This document shows positions 11,786-23,885 of a stretch of DNA of 64,000 nt, piece by piece. Origin of the DNA: Heterocephalus glaber. Its lineage: Eukaryota > Chordata > Mammalia > Rodentia > Bathyergidae. The stretch is from assembly GCF_000247695.1 (NCBI RefSeq), contig NW_004624843.1, positions 4,132,152-4,196,151 of the forward strand, read 5' to 3'. Positions within the stretch are counted from its first letter, which is position 1. Each line of letters starts with the position of its first letter. Both the position numbers and the translations under genes were made by a program. The notes beneath the pieces are model-generated. The model made no database searches. It was not told the DNA's origin and worked only from the letters and a program-made list of their open reading frames with translations.

Positions 11786-12362
11786 ATTCCAATAAGTGTT
11801 AAGATAACAATGATAATTAAATTTTTCCTGAATCATGAACTCTTGATCAGAAAACAAAATAAAGGTGCCAGTAACACTGCTCATGTTTGCTGTTATCCTG
11901 GGAAGAACAAGAATACATCAAAAGGTATAACCATTAGAAGCAATGATAGAAAGTAATATTTTCAGGTGGTCACAATCTTTAATGTAGGAAAATCAAGACC
12001 ATCGGCCAAAGAGCTAAAAATAGAGTTCGGTACTGTGGCTGTCTACCACATAAAGATATTTAAGAATTGGTATATTTTTCTTGCTGGCAGTATCCAATTG
12101 CAAAAAATATTGAATGAAAAATACAGTAATAAAAAATGAAATGCCTAAGGTGAGAAGATCCATAGGAAATGCCTGGGATCTCTAAAGAAAACTGTAAGCT
12201 TAATTCAGTGAAAAAGGACTTGAATAAGAATGGAGAATAATCATGTTTGTTCTTTAATGAGACAATTGAGGAAGAAATTTTTTCCAAGTTAAATCAGTGT
12301 ATTATTGACCAGAGAATACTGTCAGACTTTTTAAAAAGTCAATTTATAAAACTTAATAAAAG

Positions 12363-12450
12363 ATGGGCCAGGGATGTAGCTCAGAGGTACTATGCCTGCC
12401 TGGCATGTGTAAGGTTCTGAGTTCGATCCCCAGTACCAGGGAAAAAAAAG
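12363..12450 (+). mobile_element. ID SINE
   Basis: Body GGGCCAGGGATGTAGCTCAG ... GAGTTCGATCCCCAGTACC. The A tail is interrupted by GGG. Confidence 0.92.
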
Positions 12451-13497
12451 TAACAAAAAGTGTTTACAAACCTTCTACAAAAGCAAGACCACACATTAGT
12501 GGAGAAGAAAAAAGGATTACTGAGCAAAATATTTTTAGATAGTGGGTCATCTTTTGGGAAAATCAATTTTCAGAATGTAGATAGCCATATAAAAATAATT
12601 GATGAAAAAATGAATAAAAACAAATTAGAGGAAAATATATATGAATATCAATCAGATCTTTGAAGGAAGAAGTATGCTTCTTTCCATTGTTATCAAGTGA
12701 CTGAAGGGGAGCAAAGATAAATATGAAAAGTTTTGTGGTGATGGATATTTACCTCAGTATGGTAAAACAGGAGACAAATTGAGAACTGGCATTTATTAGT
12801 AAGCTCCCTTAATACTTTAAATGCTGCCCTGGACATTTTACTCATGTTAGTTTTGAGTCATTTTGTCATTTTATAAATTGAAAACTATTAAACTGTTGTG
12901 CTTTAAATACGTGAATTGATTTCAATAGATGATTGTATGTCAAAAAAGCTGTTATTTCAAAATATCTAGCTACCTTAGTTATTGAATGGGAAAAAATAGT
13001 TTGCTTCTCTGAATGTTTGGATTGCTAAATATGTTTGAACAAGTTGAGTTTTCCAATTTATGCTGCAGTGATTTTATTGGGATTTGTTAACTAGTACAGT
13101 ATCATAAACCTATAGAAAGTGAAGTTAATGCTGAGAATATCTTAGTGATCAAAAGAGAAAGCTACTGGCCTCGGGAAGTTTTCTCTTGGAGAACTCAGTT
13201 TTATAGTTTCAGAATAATAGTCTTCAGAATACATGCTTGGGTATTAGGCGACACCTTCCACCTCATCTCTATTCAAAACTCCTGGATGCATGCAGACAGT
13301 CTGTCGCTGCTGATTTTCATTTACTACTTCACCTTGTGAAGAGCATGTGAGGTGGCCCTTATTCTCTAGGGGTATGCCTGAAAATACATTTTTGTAAAAT
13401 AGAAAGGTGCATATGGCAGGGTAAAATAGTTCAAAGATATGGAAGAAGTAGAAGAGCACATGTAAAGATAATGGGTGCTTGGGGAAATTTGATCAAT
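12450..13497. other. Intronic sequence; weak MIR trace
   Basis: Around 12786-12890 there is a faint sense MIR pattern. No exon seen. Confidence 0.45.
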
Positions 13498-13512
13498 TAA
13501 ATTAGCCTGTTC

Positions 13513-13606
13513 AGGGGCTGGGGATTTAGCTCAGTGATTCTGGTGCCTGCCGTGCAAGCACCAAATCCCAAGTTTGATCCCCGGTACCAAAAAAAAAAAA
13601 CCAACA
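13513..13606 (+). mobile_element. ID SINE (young)
   Basis: Flanked by a perfect 15 bp duplication, TAAATTAGCCTGTTC, at 13498-13512 and 13607-13621. Confidence 0.95.
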
Positions 13607-13621
13607 TAAATTAGCCTGTTC

Positions 13622-15390
13622 TGATCCATCAGCAGTGGAATGGGATGAAGTGTGTGCATGTAGGGGAAATGTCAACTGGTTGACTTCTTGTCCTAGATTA
13701 CCTCGGTTGGTTGGAAGTTGAAGAATTACTCCATAATATGGTCATATTCCTGCATAAAGCTAGTAAGTGTAGGTGCTTATTGATTTGAAATACCAGATAT
13801 TGCCGAGAGAGACTTCTTTTCATCATCACTAACAATTGTGTGCGTTACCCCGGCTGCACTCAGTGGAGGGTGATTTGCCCATACTGGATTGGGAGATGAA
13901 TACGAACAGAACAGAAAAGAAAGATTGGCTACTGATCAAGATAACTACAGTTTAGTAGTGGTAAATAAATGCTACTTTGCCAGAGAAAGAACACACTTAT
14001 GCCTGTTGTCCTGTCCTTACGTAATTATTCATTGTCTCATTTCTTTCCAAATTGCCCTGATTTGGAAGATACATTATCATCTTACCATTTAGCAGTTGCA
14101 AAACAGTCTCTTGACACCCTCTCCTCCCCCACAAGTGCTGAGGGTACAGGGCTGTCCCTGAGTTCCTCGGATGTTTCCCCCAGGGTAGCTTGATTCTGAG
14201 GCACTGTTTCTGGAACCAAAGCACTGTTGATCCTTCTTTGGAACCAAAAGGGTTTTCAGAAGATTGCCTTGACTTTGCTTCTGAATGAGAGCTAGGATGT
14301 TATAGCACTTCTATAAAAGAAACTAGAGAGGAGAGATTCTAAATGTAGCCCTTTGTGTCCAGATTCCTTCTTCCTCCACTGTCACATAACGTAACTTCTC
14401 CGGAACTACTGAAAGAAAAGTTAGGGAGTTCCGGCTTTTAAATGGTTGTTACTGATATCCTGTAACTTTTAGAGAGGACTGTTAAGGAGGCAATGTGCCA
14501 GTATTCATATATCTATATATTATGTAACTTTTAGTTGATTTTCCATATGCCTTCCAAGTTTGAGAGCAAATATATCCAAGGGAAAGAAAGATCAAGTGTT
14601 TCACAAGATCATCTTGGGAGTTCAGTTTAGGATGGTTAGGGGGGTGCATTTAATTTCCATTTTCTTACATAATCTTGAACAGTATTCTCAACCTGTTTTG
14701 ACACTTTAAAATATTTTCTGGGCTTTAATGGCACATTGAAGACAGATTTCCAACCCCAGTAGGTGTGCAGAGTGTGTGGAGAGTCAGACAGTGCTGCCTT
14801 CATGCTCATAGGCCAGTCAGGCCCCCTGCGAGGTTACCAGGAGAAAAGTCTGAGCCCTGCCCTCGGAGCTTCCCTTCTCAGGGCAGAGGACTGGATCAGC
14901 GAGGCTCAGGAGGTGTTTTCTGTGTTAATTGGAACTCGAGTCTTCCAGCAAATCAGGGATTCAGTAGTTTTTTCTTGGGGGAAAGTCAAGACACTCAAGG
15001 TGTGGGAAAAGGCAATGATGTGCCTGGGTCCCACAAACTACAAACACCATTAAGATGGTCCATTCCCACGGTATCACTCTGCTTTCTCACCCTGCTCTCT
15101 GTGCAGACCTGCCTTCTCTCTAGCTGTTAGAAAACCTGGCCACCTGTATTTCCAAAATGTTCTATCATGAAACTTCAGCTTCTGGGTAAAGACTGTCCTC
15201 CCAGGGTAAAGGTCTAGCTCCTCTTTAGGTTTCTTTGCTGGGGCCAGAAAGGGAATGGTACCTACAGGCTGTAGCAGCTGCCATTTGGAGCTGTGTGAAT
15301 GGTAATATGGAATGATCCCATGGCCTTTGCAGCATGAGATTGTCGTGGCTATCTCATCTTGTTATCCAATTTGTTTTGGTGTCCAAGATA
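13622..15390. other. Intronic sequence without recognised feature
   Basis: Short open frames occur around 14.76-15.13 kb, but none has splice-site context or a recognisable product. Confidence 0.5.
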
Positions 15391-15401
15391 AAAGTTTAAT
15401 G

Positions 15402-15484
15402 GGGCCGGGGATTTAGCTCAGTGGTTCCGGCGCCTGCCTTGCAAGCACAAGGTCCCGAGTTTGATCCCTGGTACCAAAAAAAAA
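15402..15484 (+). mobile_element. ID SINE (young)
   Basis: Body GGGCCGGGGATTTAGCTCAG. AAAGTTTAATGG (15391-15402) repeats at 15485-15496 with one change. Confidence 0.93.
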
Positions 15485-15499
15485 AAAGTTTGATGGATT

Positions 15500-16515
15500 T
15501 CTTGGTTATTTTTCCACCCCAGGCTACATACTTGTTCCTATTCTTATTTCATACTTTATCTCTAATTTTAGCCTTAAAAGCAAGCCCTGTGTTAGCTCCT
15601 CTAGTCTTAGATATCCTCAGGGTCCCCGCGGAGTCTAAAGGTCTGGACCGTACAGTCCCAAAGACATTCCACCCCGACTAAAAGCCACTGCACTTACAAT
15701 CACTCTACCCTCCCAGGACGTGACAGAAGGACTGGAACGTATGCCACTCTGGGGTGGACCAATTTTCCGCATTATTAATCTTCTAGTTTGAACCACCAAC
15801 ACTTGTTGTTAGGATAGCATTTTGATTTATCTTGTCATTTGCAGCGTGTTTCTCATTTTACATTGTGCTGTTTGCCTGTCAACCTCTCCCCACCACCCTC
15901 ATCTTCACTTGTGTTCTTGTTGTTTTCCTTAATTTCCTTGAAGAGATGGAAACAAAATAGGATAGTGGTTTGCAAGTAGAGCTGAACCATTATTTTATGA
16001 ATTGGATTTCTTAAACCAGTTAGACTCTATTTTGTATACCTAATAAAAGCATACTTTTCTATAAAGGTAGCCATTTAAACCTTAATGTCTAAAGTGCCTC
16101 ACACATCATATAGGCTTGAACAGTATTGTTGAATAAGCTTGAGAGTAATTTTATTTTTTTCTTAACCACAAAGGAGAAAGATAGGAAATGAGTAGATGTT
16201 GCACCTGGGGAGGATCTTTGGAGGAGGTGGGACAGCCATCTTATACTACTGGACACTGTTACAGATAGAAATTATTGGGCTGTCAAAAATGATGAACGTC
16301 CCTCACTTTGCTGTATACCATACATGTTGATTGCCTTAATATGCTTTCCTGGTTTGACTTCCATTAGAAATCCCAGGTAGGATGTCCTACCTCATTCCGC
16401 CTCAGCAAGCAAATTGGCACACCAGATCTTGCAATATTTAACAGGCTTGCCGTGATGGAAAGCTGCACCCTCACACTAACATGAGATGTTTTTAATTTCC
16501 CTTACTCTTGTGCTT
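15500..16515. other. Intronic sequence without recognised feature
   Basis: No repeat or exon recognised. Confidence 0.5.
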
Positions 16516-16519
16516 TGGA

Positions 16520-16845
16520 CTTCATTTAGTGTCCATGTGTGGGAGGCTTGGTCCTCAGTGTGATGGTGTTGAGGTGGTGAGACCTTAGGGAGGGGCCTAG
16601 TAGGAGGAGGGCCCTAGGTTCTGGGAAGTGCGCTTTCCAGAGGGAGTGGGAGAGTTCTGAGGGCGCCTGGTAGTCCTCCTGAGAAGACCCAACCATTTCT
16701 CTGTGGCTTCCTGAGCTGTAATTGCTTCCTCCCACACTACTGCCATTGCTGTCTACCATAATGAGACGCATCAAGAGGAGCCAGAACCGAGCTTGAACCT
16801 CCAAAACTTAGCTAAATAAACCTCTTTTTTTCATAACTTATCCTC
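16520..16845 (+). mobile_element. MaLR-type solo LTR
   Basis: Resembles the mammalian MST/MLT LTR class: GTGATGGTGTTGAGGTGG, GCCTAGTAGGAGG, the CCAGAACCGAGCTTGAACC region and AATAAACCTC near the 3' end. No internal retroviral sequence is attached. Confidence 0.75.
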
Positions 16846-16855
16846 TGGAACAGAG

Positions 16856-17272
16856 TTGTTCCTCATTCAACGACCTACCAATTAATGGCTTGTATGAACT
16901 TATGACCAAGGTGCAATGTTCGGGCATAGGACCCACCACTCAGACTCATGACCTGTCTTGTTTTTGTACAGTTCTGTACATCTTACTTATAGAGCCTTTG
17001 TCTTTTTTTGTACAAAAAAAAGGATTGTTTTTACAATCCTGTAAGTTGTGCCAATTGTACTGTAGTTTTAAGTTCTGTTATACATTACAGTACTACATGT
17101 GAAGCTTATGCAGATAAAGGCAAGCTCATCAAGATGGAGTTTCCTTTGACCATGTCTTTGTTCTGAATATTGTAATGTACATACTACATGCAATTCCTTA
17201 TTTAGTGACCAGGTCATTTAACATCCTGATAACAAGAACGTAATTGTTTGTTAAACAAGGAATGTCTGTATT
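16856..17272. mobile_element. Possible Tigger/pogo-like non-autonomous DNA transposon
   Basis: The left end reads TTCCTCATTCAACGACC and the reverse complement of the right end reads TTCCTTGTTTAACAAAC, imperfect terminal inverted repeats of a ~415 bp unit. No transposase frame is seen. The family name is a guess. Confidence 0.35.
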
Positions 17273-17561
17273 TTGTTATAAGTGATGAAAAGCTAATATA
17301 CTCTTACCTATTTCAGGGAAACAGAGAAAGTTAGGAATATTTTTCATTCTCTTTCTCTACACCTCTCCCCCACCCATTTTCCTCCTCATCCCTAAAGAAT
17401 TAGATGGGGGGGGGCAAATAAAGTGATTCCTGGGGCAGAGTCAATACACAAACAGGTGCCTCTCTCTTATACTAGCGAGATGAAGCCCACATATTTGGCT
17501 TTGAGCTGATGAACGGCACTAATTCTGCCTTTGAAAACTGAGGAGCTGAACCAGGACTTTA

Positions 17562-17658
17562 CTTTTTTTATTTTTTATTTTTTTGGTACTGAGGATGGAA
17601 CTCAGGATCTTGCACTTGCGCGGCAGGCGCTGAAACCACTAAGCTAAATCCCTGGCCC
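17562..17658 (-). mobile_element. ID SINE (young)
   Basis: Flanked by a perfect 13 bp duplication, AACCAGGACTTTA, at 17549-17561 and 17659-17671. Confidence 0.95.
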
Positions 17659-17715
17659 AACCAGGACTTTATTTCAAATCTAGTTGTATAAATTGACCTG
17701 AAGGCCAAGTCATTG

Positions 17716-17858
17716 TTTTCGTTGTCATCGTTGTCATCGTCGTCTTCTTCTTCGTAGTCGTCTTCTTCTTCGTAGTCGTCTTCTTCTTCCTCTTCCTCTT
17801 CCTCTTCCTCTTCTTCTTCTTCCTCCTTCTTTCTTTCTTTCTTTCTTTCTTCTTTTTT
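17716..17858. repeat. Pyrimidine-rich compound microsatellite
   Basis: Includes two exact 18 bp units TCGTCTTCTTCTTCGTAG (17740-17757, 17758-17775), then (TCTTCC)n and (TTTC)n. It runs into the tail of the adjacent antisense ID SINE, so it may have grown from that A tail. Confidence 0.93.
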
Positions 17859-17933
17859 TGCGGTACCAGGGATCGAACTCAGGACCTTGCACTTGCGAGG
17901 CAGTCACATTGCCACTGAGCTAAATCCCCGGCC
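17859..17933 (-). mobile_element. ID SINE
   Basis: Antisense GGTACCAGGGATCGAACTCA ... CACTGAGCTAAATCCCCGG. Its tail is the expanded microsatellite. Confidence 0.92.
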
Positions 17934-18027
17934 CTTTTTTTTTTTTTTTTTTTGGTATCGGGGCTCAAACTTGGTACCTTGCACTTGCAAGGCAGGCAGC
18001 GGAACCACAGAGCTAAATCCCCAGCCC
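17934..18027 (-). mobile_element. ID SINE, tandem with the previous one
   Basis: Poly-T follows directly on the 5' end of the previous ID, giving a head-to-tail pair. Confidence 0.92.
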
Positions 18028-18237
18028 TTTTCTTCAAAAAATAGTTCCATGCCCAACGTGCAGATATATTTTATGGACATTGTTTTATGTCACAAAGTAG
18101 TAGTTTTTAAATATTTGCTAAAGTCATGCCCCAAAGCCGATATTTAAAACTGATAGAGGTGAAGTCTTTCAACTGGAGAAGAAGTAGACATTCCTCTGTC
18201 CCAGATGTTAACTGGAGCAAGGTTCAAAGGCTGCTGT

Positions 18238-18418
18238 CAGGCTGGACATACTGACACATGCCTATAATCCCAGTTACTTCGAAGGCTGGAGCAGGATGAT
18301 CCAAAGTTCAAACCCAGTTTGCGCAACTTAGTGAGACCCTGTCTTAGAATAGAAAATAAAAAGGACTGGGATATAGCTCTGTAGTAGACCATTTGTCTTA
18401 CATGCAGAAGGGTTCAAC

Positions 18419-18428
<10 letters not shown>
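18238..18428 (+). mobile_element. B1-ID composite SINE (B4-like)
   Basis: B1 half (GCCTATAATCCCAGTTACTT ... GAGACCCTGTCTTAG) followed by an ID half (GACTGGGATATAGCTCTG). The tail continues as a CA microsatellite. Confidence 0.85.

Positions 18429-18468
<40 letters not shown>
18427..18468. repeat. (CA)n microsatellite
   Basis: About 20 CA units at the 3' tail of the composite SINE. Confidence 0.95.
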
Positions 18469-18473
<5 letters not shown>

Positions 18474-18726
18474 TCCCACAAGTAATGTCATTGTGTATTT
18501 TCAGACCCTGCCTGGGTCACCAATCTCCCACTTGTGTGGAATAAGCTCACCCTTTCTGCCTACTTCCCAGAACATCCATAGAAACCTAAATTTTAACCAG
18601 TATAAGTTCCTGTTCAAACCACTATGATTCTGAAAGGTTGACAGTATGGTTAATGAGAACCCCAACATTTGGGAGAGTTAAAAAATCAAGAAAAGCATGT
18701 TGGAGCCTGCACAAGAATAATAAATC

Positions 18727-18822
18727 CTGAGCCAGGGATTTAGCTCAGTGGTGCTGGTGCCAGCCTGGCAAGTGCAAGGTCCTGAGTTTGATCCCCAGTA
18801 CTGGGAAATAAATAAATAAATT
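18727..18822 (+). mobile_element. ID SINE
   Basis: Body GAGCCAGGGATTTAGCTCAG. The tail is (AAAT)n instead of pure A. Confidence 0.92.
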
Positions 18823-19119
18823 TTTCTCTATATGTTTGAGTTTATTTAGTCATCCCAATAATTTGCAGTAATAACATTCCTTGGCTGAAGTAGTAAAGGG
18901 AAATGAACTCCTATGTTCAAAATTTGTAGAGGGAAATAAGTATTTTTAAAATTTCTGTTTATTAGTACATGTTTGCAATTCATGGAGTTTACAGTCATCA
19001 TGGGAGTGGTTACATGTACATACTACAACCTTTTTTTAAATTCCTTTCTCTGTCCCCTCCACCCCCCTTTTTCATACATGTTGATATTTGTCTTAGCTTG
19101 CGTTGTGGTGTATAGTGCT

Positions 19120-19304
19120 TACATTAGGAAATTTTTGTTTTGTTTTGTAACAAGATCTCCCTGTGGAGACAGGGTCTTGCTATGTAGTTCAGGCTGGCCT
19201 TGAACTCACTATGTAGTCCAGGCTGGCCTCGAACTCATAGCAATCCTCCTGCCTCAGCCTCCTGAGTGCTGGGACTACAGGGATGCACCACCATGCCTGG
19301 CCGG
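19120..19304 (-). mobile_element. B1 SINE with internal duplication
   Basis: Antisense B1 with two copies of CTATGTAGT(T/C)CAGGCTGGCC in tandem, the rodent B1 internal duplication. Confidence 0.94.
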
Positions 19305-19309
19305 AAATA

Positions 19310-20655
19310 AGTTTTCAATGTAAGTAAACATGCTGCTCATTCTGCTTGGGGACCTTTAAGAACTTAACATTTTATGCTCCCTTTGGATATTAGGTGCTTT
19401 TCACTAAAATATTTTAGATACCTTCATGATCAAAAAGCAAATTTTCCAGTTTGACTGTATTATGCTGTCAGCACTTCACTGGAAAGCACCACACCATAAA
19501 CAGTGGAGTGTTCTTTGAGCAGTTGAAGAAGCCATGTGGTCGTCTGTAAACAGCACTTGGTCTTACAGTGAGTTTTTCACCTTCTGCCTTCTCACTTGTA
19601 CGTTGTTACCCATCAGAGCTTGACAAAATTAGAAAATAATTGTTTTCCTTATCATAGCTCAGTTTGTGGCATAAAGTTCTCCAGTCAGTTGTAATCCGTT
19701 TTCTTGCTTTTGCCCGAAGATTGCAGTCTTTAGGAGGCAGTTCAGGAAGCATCTTCTTGACTGATGCCGGTGATCTTCAGCACGCAGAGCTCTGTCTACC
19801 CCTGAACTTGCTATTCCCATCACTTGTTTGGTTTTTTATTTTCATACAGGTTTGGGTAACACGGCATGCATTGCAGTGTTTCATAGATTTAAGCCATCTG
19901 TGTACCTGTCTCCTTATTGTATGTACTTCATTGACTTCTCATCTTTTGGTCCATGGGCTGAGTTTTGGCTTTGTGATTGGGGAGTATTGTTTTGTTTTTC
20001 CCTCCAAAATCACAAGCAATAGCTTTTGTATGTGATTCTTCCGCTCATTTGACAACTGAGATTCAGTTACTTCCTCTGAAGTTTAACCATTTTTAGCCTC
20101 ATTGTTTCATTGAGAACTCTTTTCAGCCCAGGCTCAAGCCTTCTTATGCCAGTTAGTCTGTTGATCTGGATAGTGGAAAGATACATTATTGATAGGAGAA
20201 TTCTCAAGGATCCGCTCCTTGGTGAATGTTCCACATGATCCTCTAAAGGGCCATATAATTGTGCATCCTGTGACTCTAAATACTTCTATGGGAAAATGTC
20301 TGCTTACACTAAATACCACCATATGGCAGCTCTGAACAGTTTAAAAAGAAAACTCCAACTATGGTGGTTCTGCTCAAGCTGGTTTTTGTGGTACGTTTGT
20401 GCTTTTGTGGGCATTTGGCCATAACAGAAATAGTAATGCTTGAACCTTGAAGGAGAGTGATTTTCCAGGTTTATATCTGATCCTGTAGAAAGAAGTATAA
20501 GGGTGTAAGCTTTAAGAAGAAATTTGGGTTTTTATTTTTAACGTGTAATTTTGAAAAGCAAAAAATAAAAATCATTTCACCACTCTTGGGTGTAACTTTC
20601 TGAAATCACAGCATTTTTTATACATCTTAATGCTTTGACTCCAAAATAATTTCCT
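19310..20655. other. Intronic sequence without recognised feature
   Basis: Frames of 60-120 codons occur near 19.66-20.04 kb, without splice context or recognisable protein. Confidence 0.5.
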
Positions 20656-20657
20656 AA

Positions 20658-20965
20658 ATAGCAGGGTTTTTGTTTTTCTTATGGTACTGGGAACCAAGTT
20701 CATAGGGTTCTACTACTGAGCTGCACCCCCCACCCCTTTTTGTTTTTAATTTGGTGCTTTTTTTTTTTTTTTTGGAGGGGTACTCGGATCAAACTCAGGT
20801 CCTTGCGCTTGCGATGCAGGCAGCGGAACCACTGAGCTAAATGCTCGGCCCCTTTGTTTTTAATTTTGAGGCAAAGAAGTTCTCACTAAGTTGCCCAGAC
20901 TGCCCTCAGACTTGCAATCCTCCCTTCTCAGACTTCTGAATGGCATATGCCACGGCACCTGTTTT
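20658..20965 (-). mobile_element. B1-ID composite SINE split by a young ID
   Basis: The older antisense composite has its ID half at 20658-20738 and its B1 half at 20867-20965 (TTGCCCAGACTGCCCTC). A younger ID sits between them. Confidence 0.85.
20753..20852 (-). mobile_element. ID SINE nested in composite SINE
   Basis: TTTGTTTTTAATTT of the host SINE repeats at 20739-20752 and 20853-20866. Confidence 0.92.
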
Positions 20966-20969
20966 TTTT

Positions 20970-22225
20970 GTTTGTTTGTTTATTACCATGTTTGAACTTT
21001 TGTTTCAAATTTTCTCACTTGTTAGCAGTTCAGGTTTTGAATTAGACATGCTTTTTAAGGAGCTATAATTTTTAAAAGACAAAATTGGCTGTTTGCTTTT
21101 CTATTTATAGAAACATAGATGAGACCAAAAGGCTTACTAGTGCTCATATGAACTATGTTTCCACAGCCCTGTAGCAAAGTGAGCAATAAATTTAATCAGG
21201 AGAAAATTATAATTTCATCCTTGAAGATTGGTAGTTTCACATTTTTAAAATGTGGACATTGATTAACCTTTCATATTAAAATACAGTGCTAATTTTTCTA
21301 GAAGTAGTTGAATGTTCACATTTTCAAACTAATTCTAAAACTATGATAATGTAATTCTTAATTCCTTAATATATATGCATGAATCATTATTGATAAAACT
21401 AAAGATAGTAGGTCCTTATTGATAAAAGATCACAAAAACCAGTTAGTCATGTATTACAGGTGTTTCTAGATAATGCTTTATAATATGTAACTATAATCTT
21501 AAATCTCAAAGTATGTGATAAAATCTTTGTGCTTTGTGATAATTTGAAAAGTTCAGCTTTTCAGGTAAGATAGCTGTCATTAGTAAAAGACCTACTCAGG
21601 TTGATTTTTAAATCTTTGTTTTACTAACTATAGTACCATCCTATTAATGGCTATGACCAGCATTTAAAAGGACAGGAGAGATTAATGGACTGTAATAGAA
21701 CAAAAGAGAATAAAATAGAGAATGATAATGTAATTTTACTTACTAACATAAGTGCTGTTTGGTGATACTTTTTTTTTTTTTAATGTGTGTCATAAGGTCC
21801 GAGAAATCTGTCAGCAACCATGGGTAGTCCTGGTGCAGTTAGGTGGCCTGATGGCCTTGCAGTTGTTTAAAGTGACCATACACAAAAGAGACTGATGGCA
21901 AGCTTTAATTGGAAAGTTCCAGCACCGTGTCTTCCCTGACCTCTTTGTTCTTTTTAACAGGGAATAAAGGAAGACCTTTGTGACTTGCTGATCAGATTTG
22001 CATTTGACAAGAATCTGATGGGGAAAACTAGCAATACACTAGATAACAGAATAATAATCTAAGAAAAATTTTTAGATATCATACTGTATGTTGAATCTAA
22101 ACCAGAAGGGATTTAGTAGGAATAATTGCTCAGTCTTATTGGCATGTCCCTAAATGCAGTAGTAAACAGTGAGGATGTGGCTTGCCACAGCGGGTATGAA
22201 AGACCAGATCAAGAAAGCTTTCTAG
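20970..22225. other. Intronic sequence without recognised feature
   Basis: AT-rich, with a poly-T run near 21768-21781. No exon or repeat recognised. Confidence 0.5.
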
Positions 22226-22227
22226 TT

Positions 22228-22415
22228 GTTGGGGGCGCACGCGGGACTGGGGATTGAACCCAAGACCTTTGCACTGGGGCACATTGCCAGCCCTTTTTTT
22301 TTTTTTTTTTTTTAAACTTTGAGGCTGGGTCTTACTAAATTGCTGAATTGCCCAAACTGGGCTCAAACTTGATGTCCTCCTGTCTCAGCCTCCCAGAGTG
22401 CTGGATTACAGGTAT
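22228..22415 (-). mobile_element. B1-ID composite SINE (B4-like)
   Basis: ID half with GGATTGAACCCAAGACC, a long T run at about 22296-22314, then a B1 half with CTCAGCCTCCCAGAGTGCTG. Confidence 0.85.
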
Positions 22416-22429
22416 GATTAATGGAGTTT

Positions 22430-23120
22430 AAGACTGCATTTATGAATCTGTGGATAGGTAGTCTTGGCTGGCCAGATCCCATATGGAGTATGAGATCTTT
22501 GGGATACCACGCTGTTTGAGGGAAATAGTGACAGACTGGAGTGCCTGGAGAACAGTTTCGAGTGTCCCCTGGTTGAGTCAGCGCCCTCAAGGCTCCTCAC
22601 CTTTATCCATTAGGTAATGTTACAGGAACATAGTTGCTAGCTGTGCTAAGTTAGTCCAGATTGAGCGTGAGTACGTGGCTCTTGCTCCCAGACAGCTCAT
22701 AGACTAATGACTATAGTAACAAGTCTGATTAGACCACTCAAATACTTGGATTTCTTTCTTCATGACATCTGTCACTTTCAGTTTTTACTCCGTTACAAGT
22801 CTACCTCAAATATTCCTACCTGATACCTACTGGCTATCTATGGCTGCCCAGGTTTAATGGTATGGTTTGTCAACCTCTACCTCCAGGGTTTATACCTGTG
22901 GCTTGAGGAATGGGAATTTTGTCACATGCTTAGTTGGAATCCATTTCTAAAAGGCATGTCTGTTCAATTTTTAGGCCTATAATTTTGAAAATTCATTAAA
23001 ATTAAGTTTAACATTATATTTAACATGTTTAAGTATAGCTATCCTATATAAAAATATACTATGCAAACCTAAAATAACTTAATTTGTTGGTGATTAACTG
23101 GAGAAAACTTGTGAATTCTT
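22430..23120. other. Intronic sequence without recognised feature
   Basis: Nothing recognised. Confidence 0.5.
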
Positions 23121-23136
23121 TTGTTACAGTGGATTT

Positions 23137-23223
23137 TTTTTTTTTTTTTTTGGTACCAGGGATCAAACTCAGGACCTTACACTTGCGAGGCAGGTGGCGG
23201 CACCACTGAGCTACATCCCCGAC
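23137..23223 (-). mobile_element. ID SINE (young)
   Basis: Flanked by a perfect 13 bp duplication, TTACAGTGGATTT, at 23124-23136 and 23224-23236. Confidence 0.95.
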
Positions 23224-23479
23224 TTACAGTGGATTTCTTGATAGACGTTCTTGTCCAAAACAAAGCAGTGTTACAAGGAATGTAGCCATCCTTCAAACTG
23301 GATAGTTTATTTGGATTTGTTAAATTACATTTTACTAGAATGGCTTATTTCTGAAAAAGATAGCATTGTTTAGGTGTAAATAACATTTGATATATATATA
23401 AATATGAAATCTTGCATTCATATTCAACATGCGATTGTAAGCACAGTAGGAAATCCAATGTTTTTAAAGAAAAAGGTTT

Positions 23480-23885
23480 ATAGGTAAAGCTGTAAGAAAA
23501 TTAAAACTTTGTACTTTAAGAGGCAAAGTTGAATGCAGTTGGCAAGCAAGGAGAACATATTTGCAAAAGGAAAAAAGCTAAAGGGATAATATTCATAATT
23601 ATACAATATTCTACAATCCGTAAGAGAAAGACCCCAAATCTAGTAGATTAAGGGGCAAGTACAAATGGAAAATACACTGATTGTCATCAGTGATCAGTTC
23701 AGATTAGAAGATGGATCAGAAGGGAAAAGGCAGTGATGAGGAAGACAGCGTTTTTAATTGGGCAGATTGGCAAAAATCAAAAGGATTTCTAGTGCCTACT
23801 GTTAGTTAGCTGGTGAGGAAATGGCTGCCCTTGTGGATTGTTTGTTGATGGCTATGCAGATTGGCATGGGCTTTTGCTATGAGTT
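23480..23885 (+). mobile_element. Old LINE-1 ORF2/3' fragment
   Basis: Weak match to the L1 stretch around AGATTGGCAAAAATC and GCCTACTGTTAGTTAGCTGG...GATTGGCATGGG, which in L1 encodes the C-terminal ORF2 region. Strongly decayed. Confidence 0.5.

Noticed and set aside
14765..15130. 121-codon frame
   Set aside because: Two overlapping frames of similar length exist in the same interval and neither looks like a known protein.
19664..20035. 123-codon frame resembling a membrane protein
   Set aside because: Hydrophobicity follows from T-rich DNA; no splice context, conserved motif or start context.
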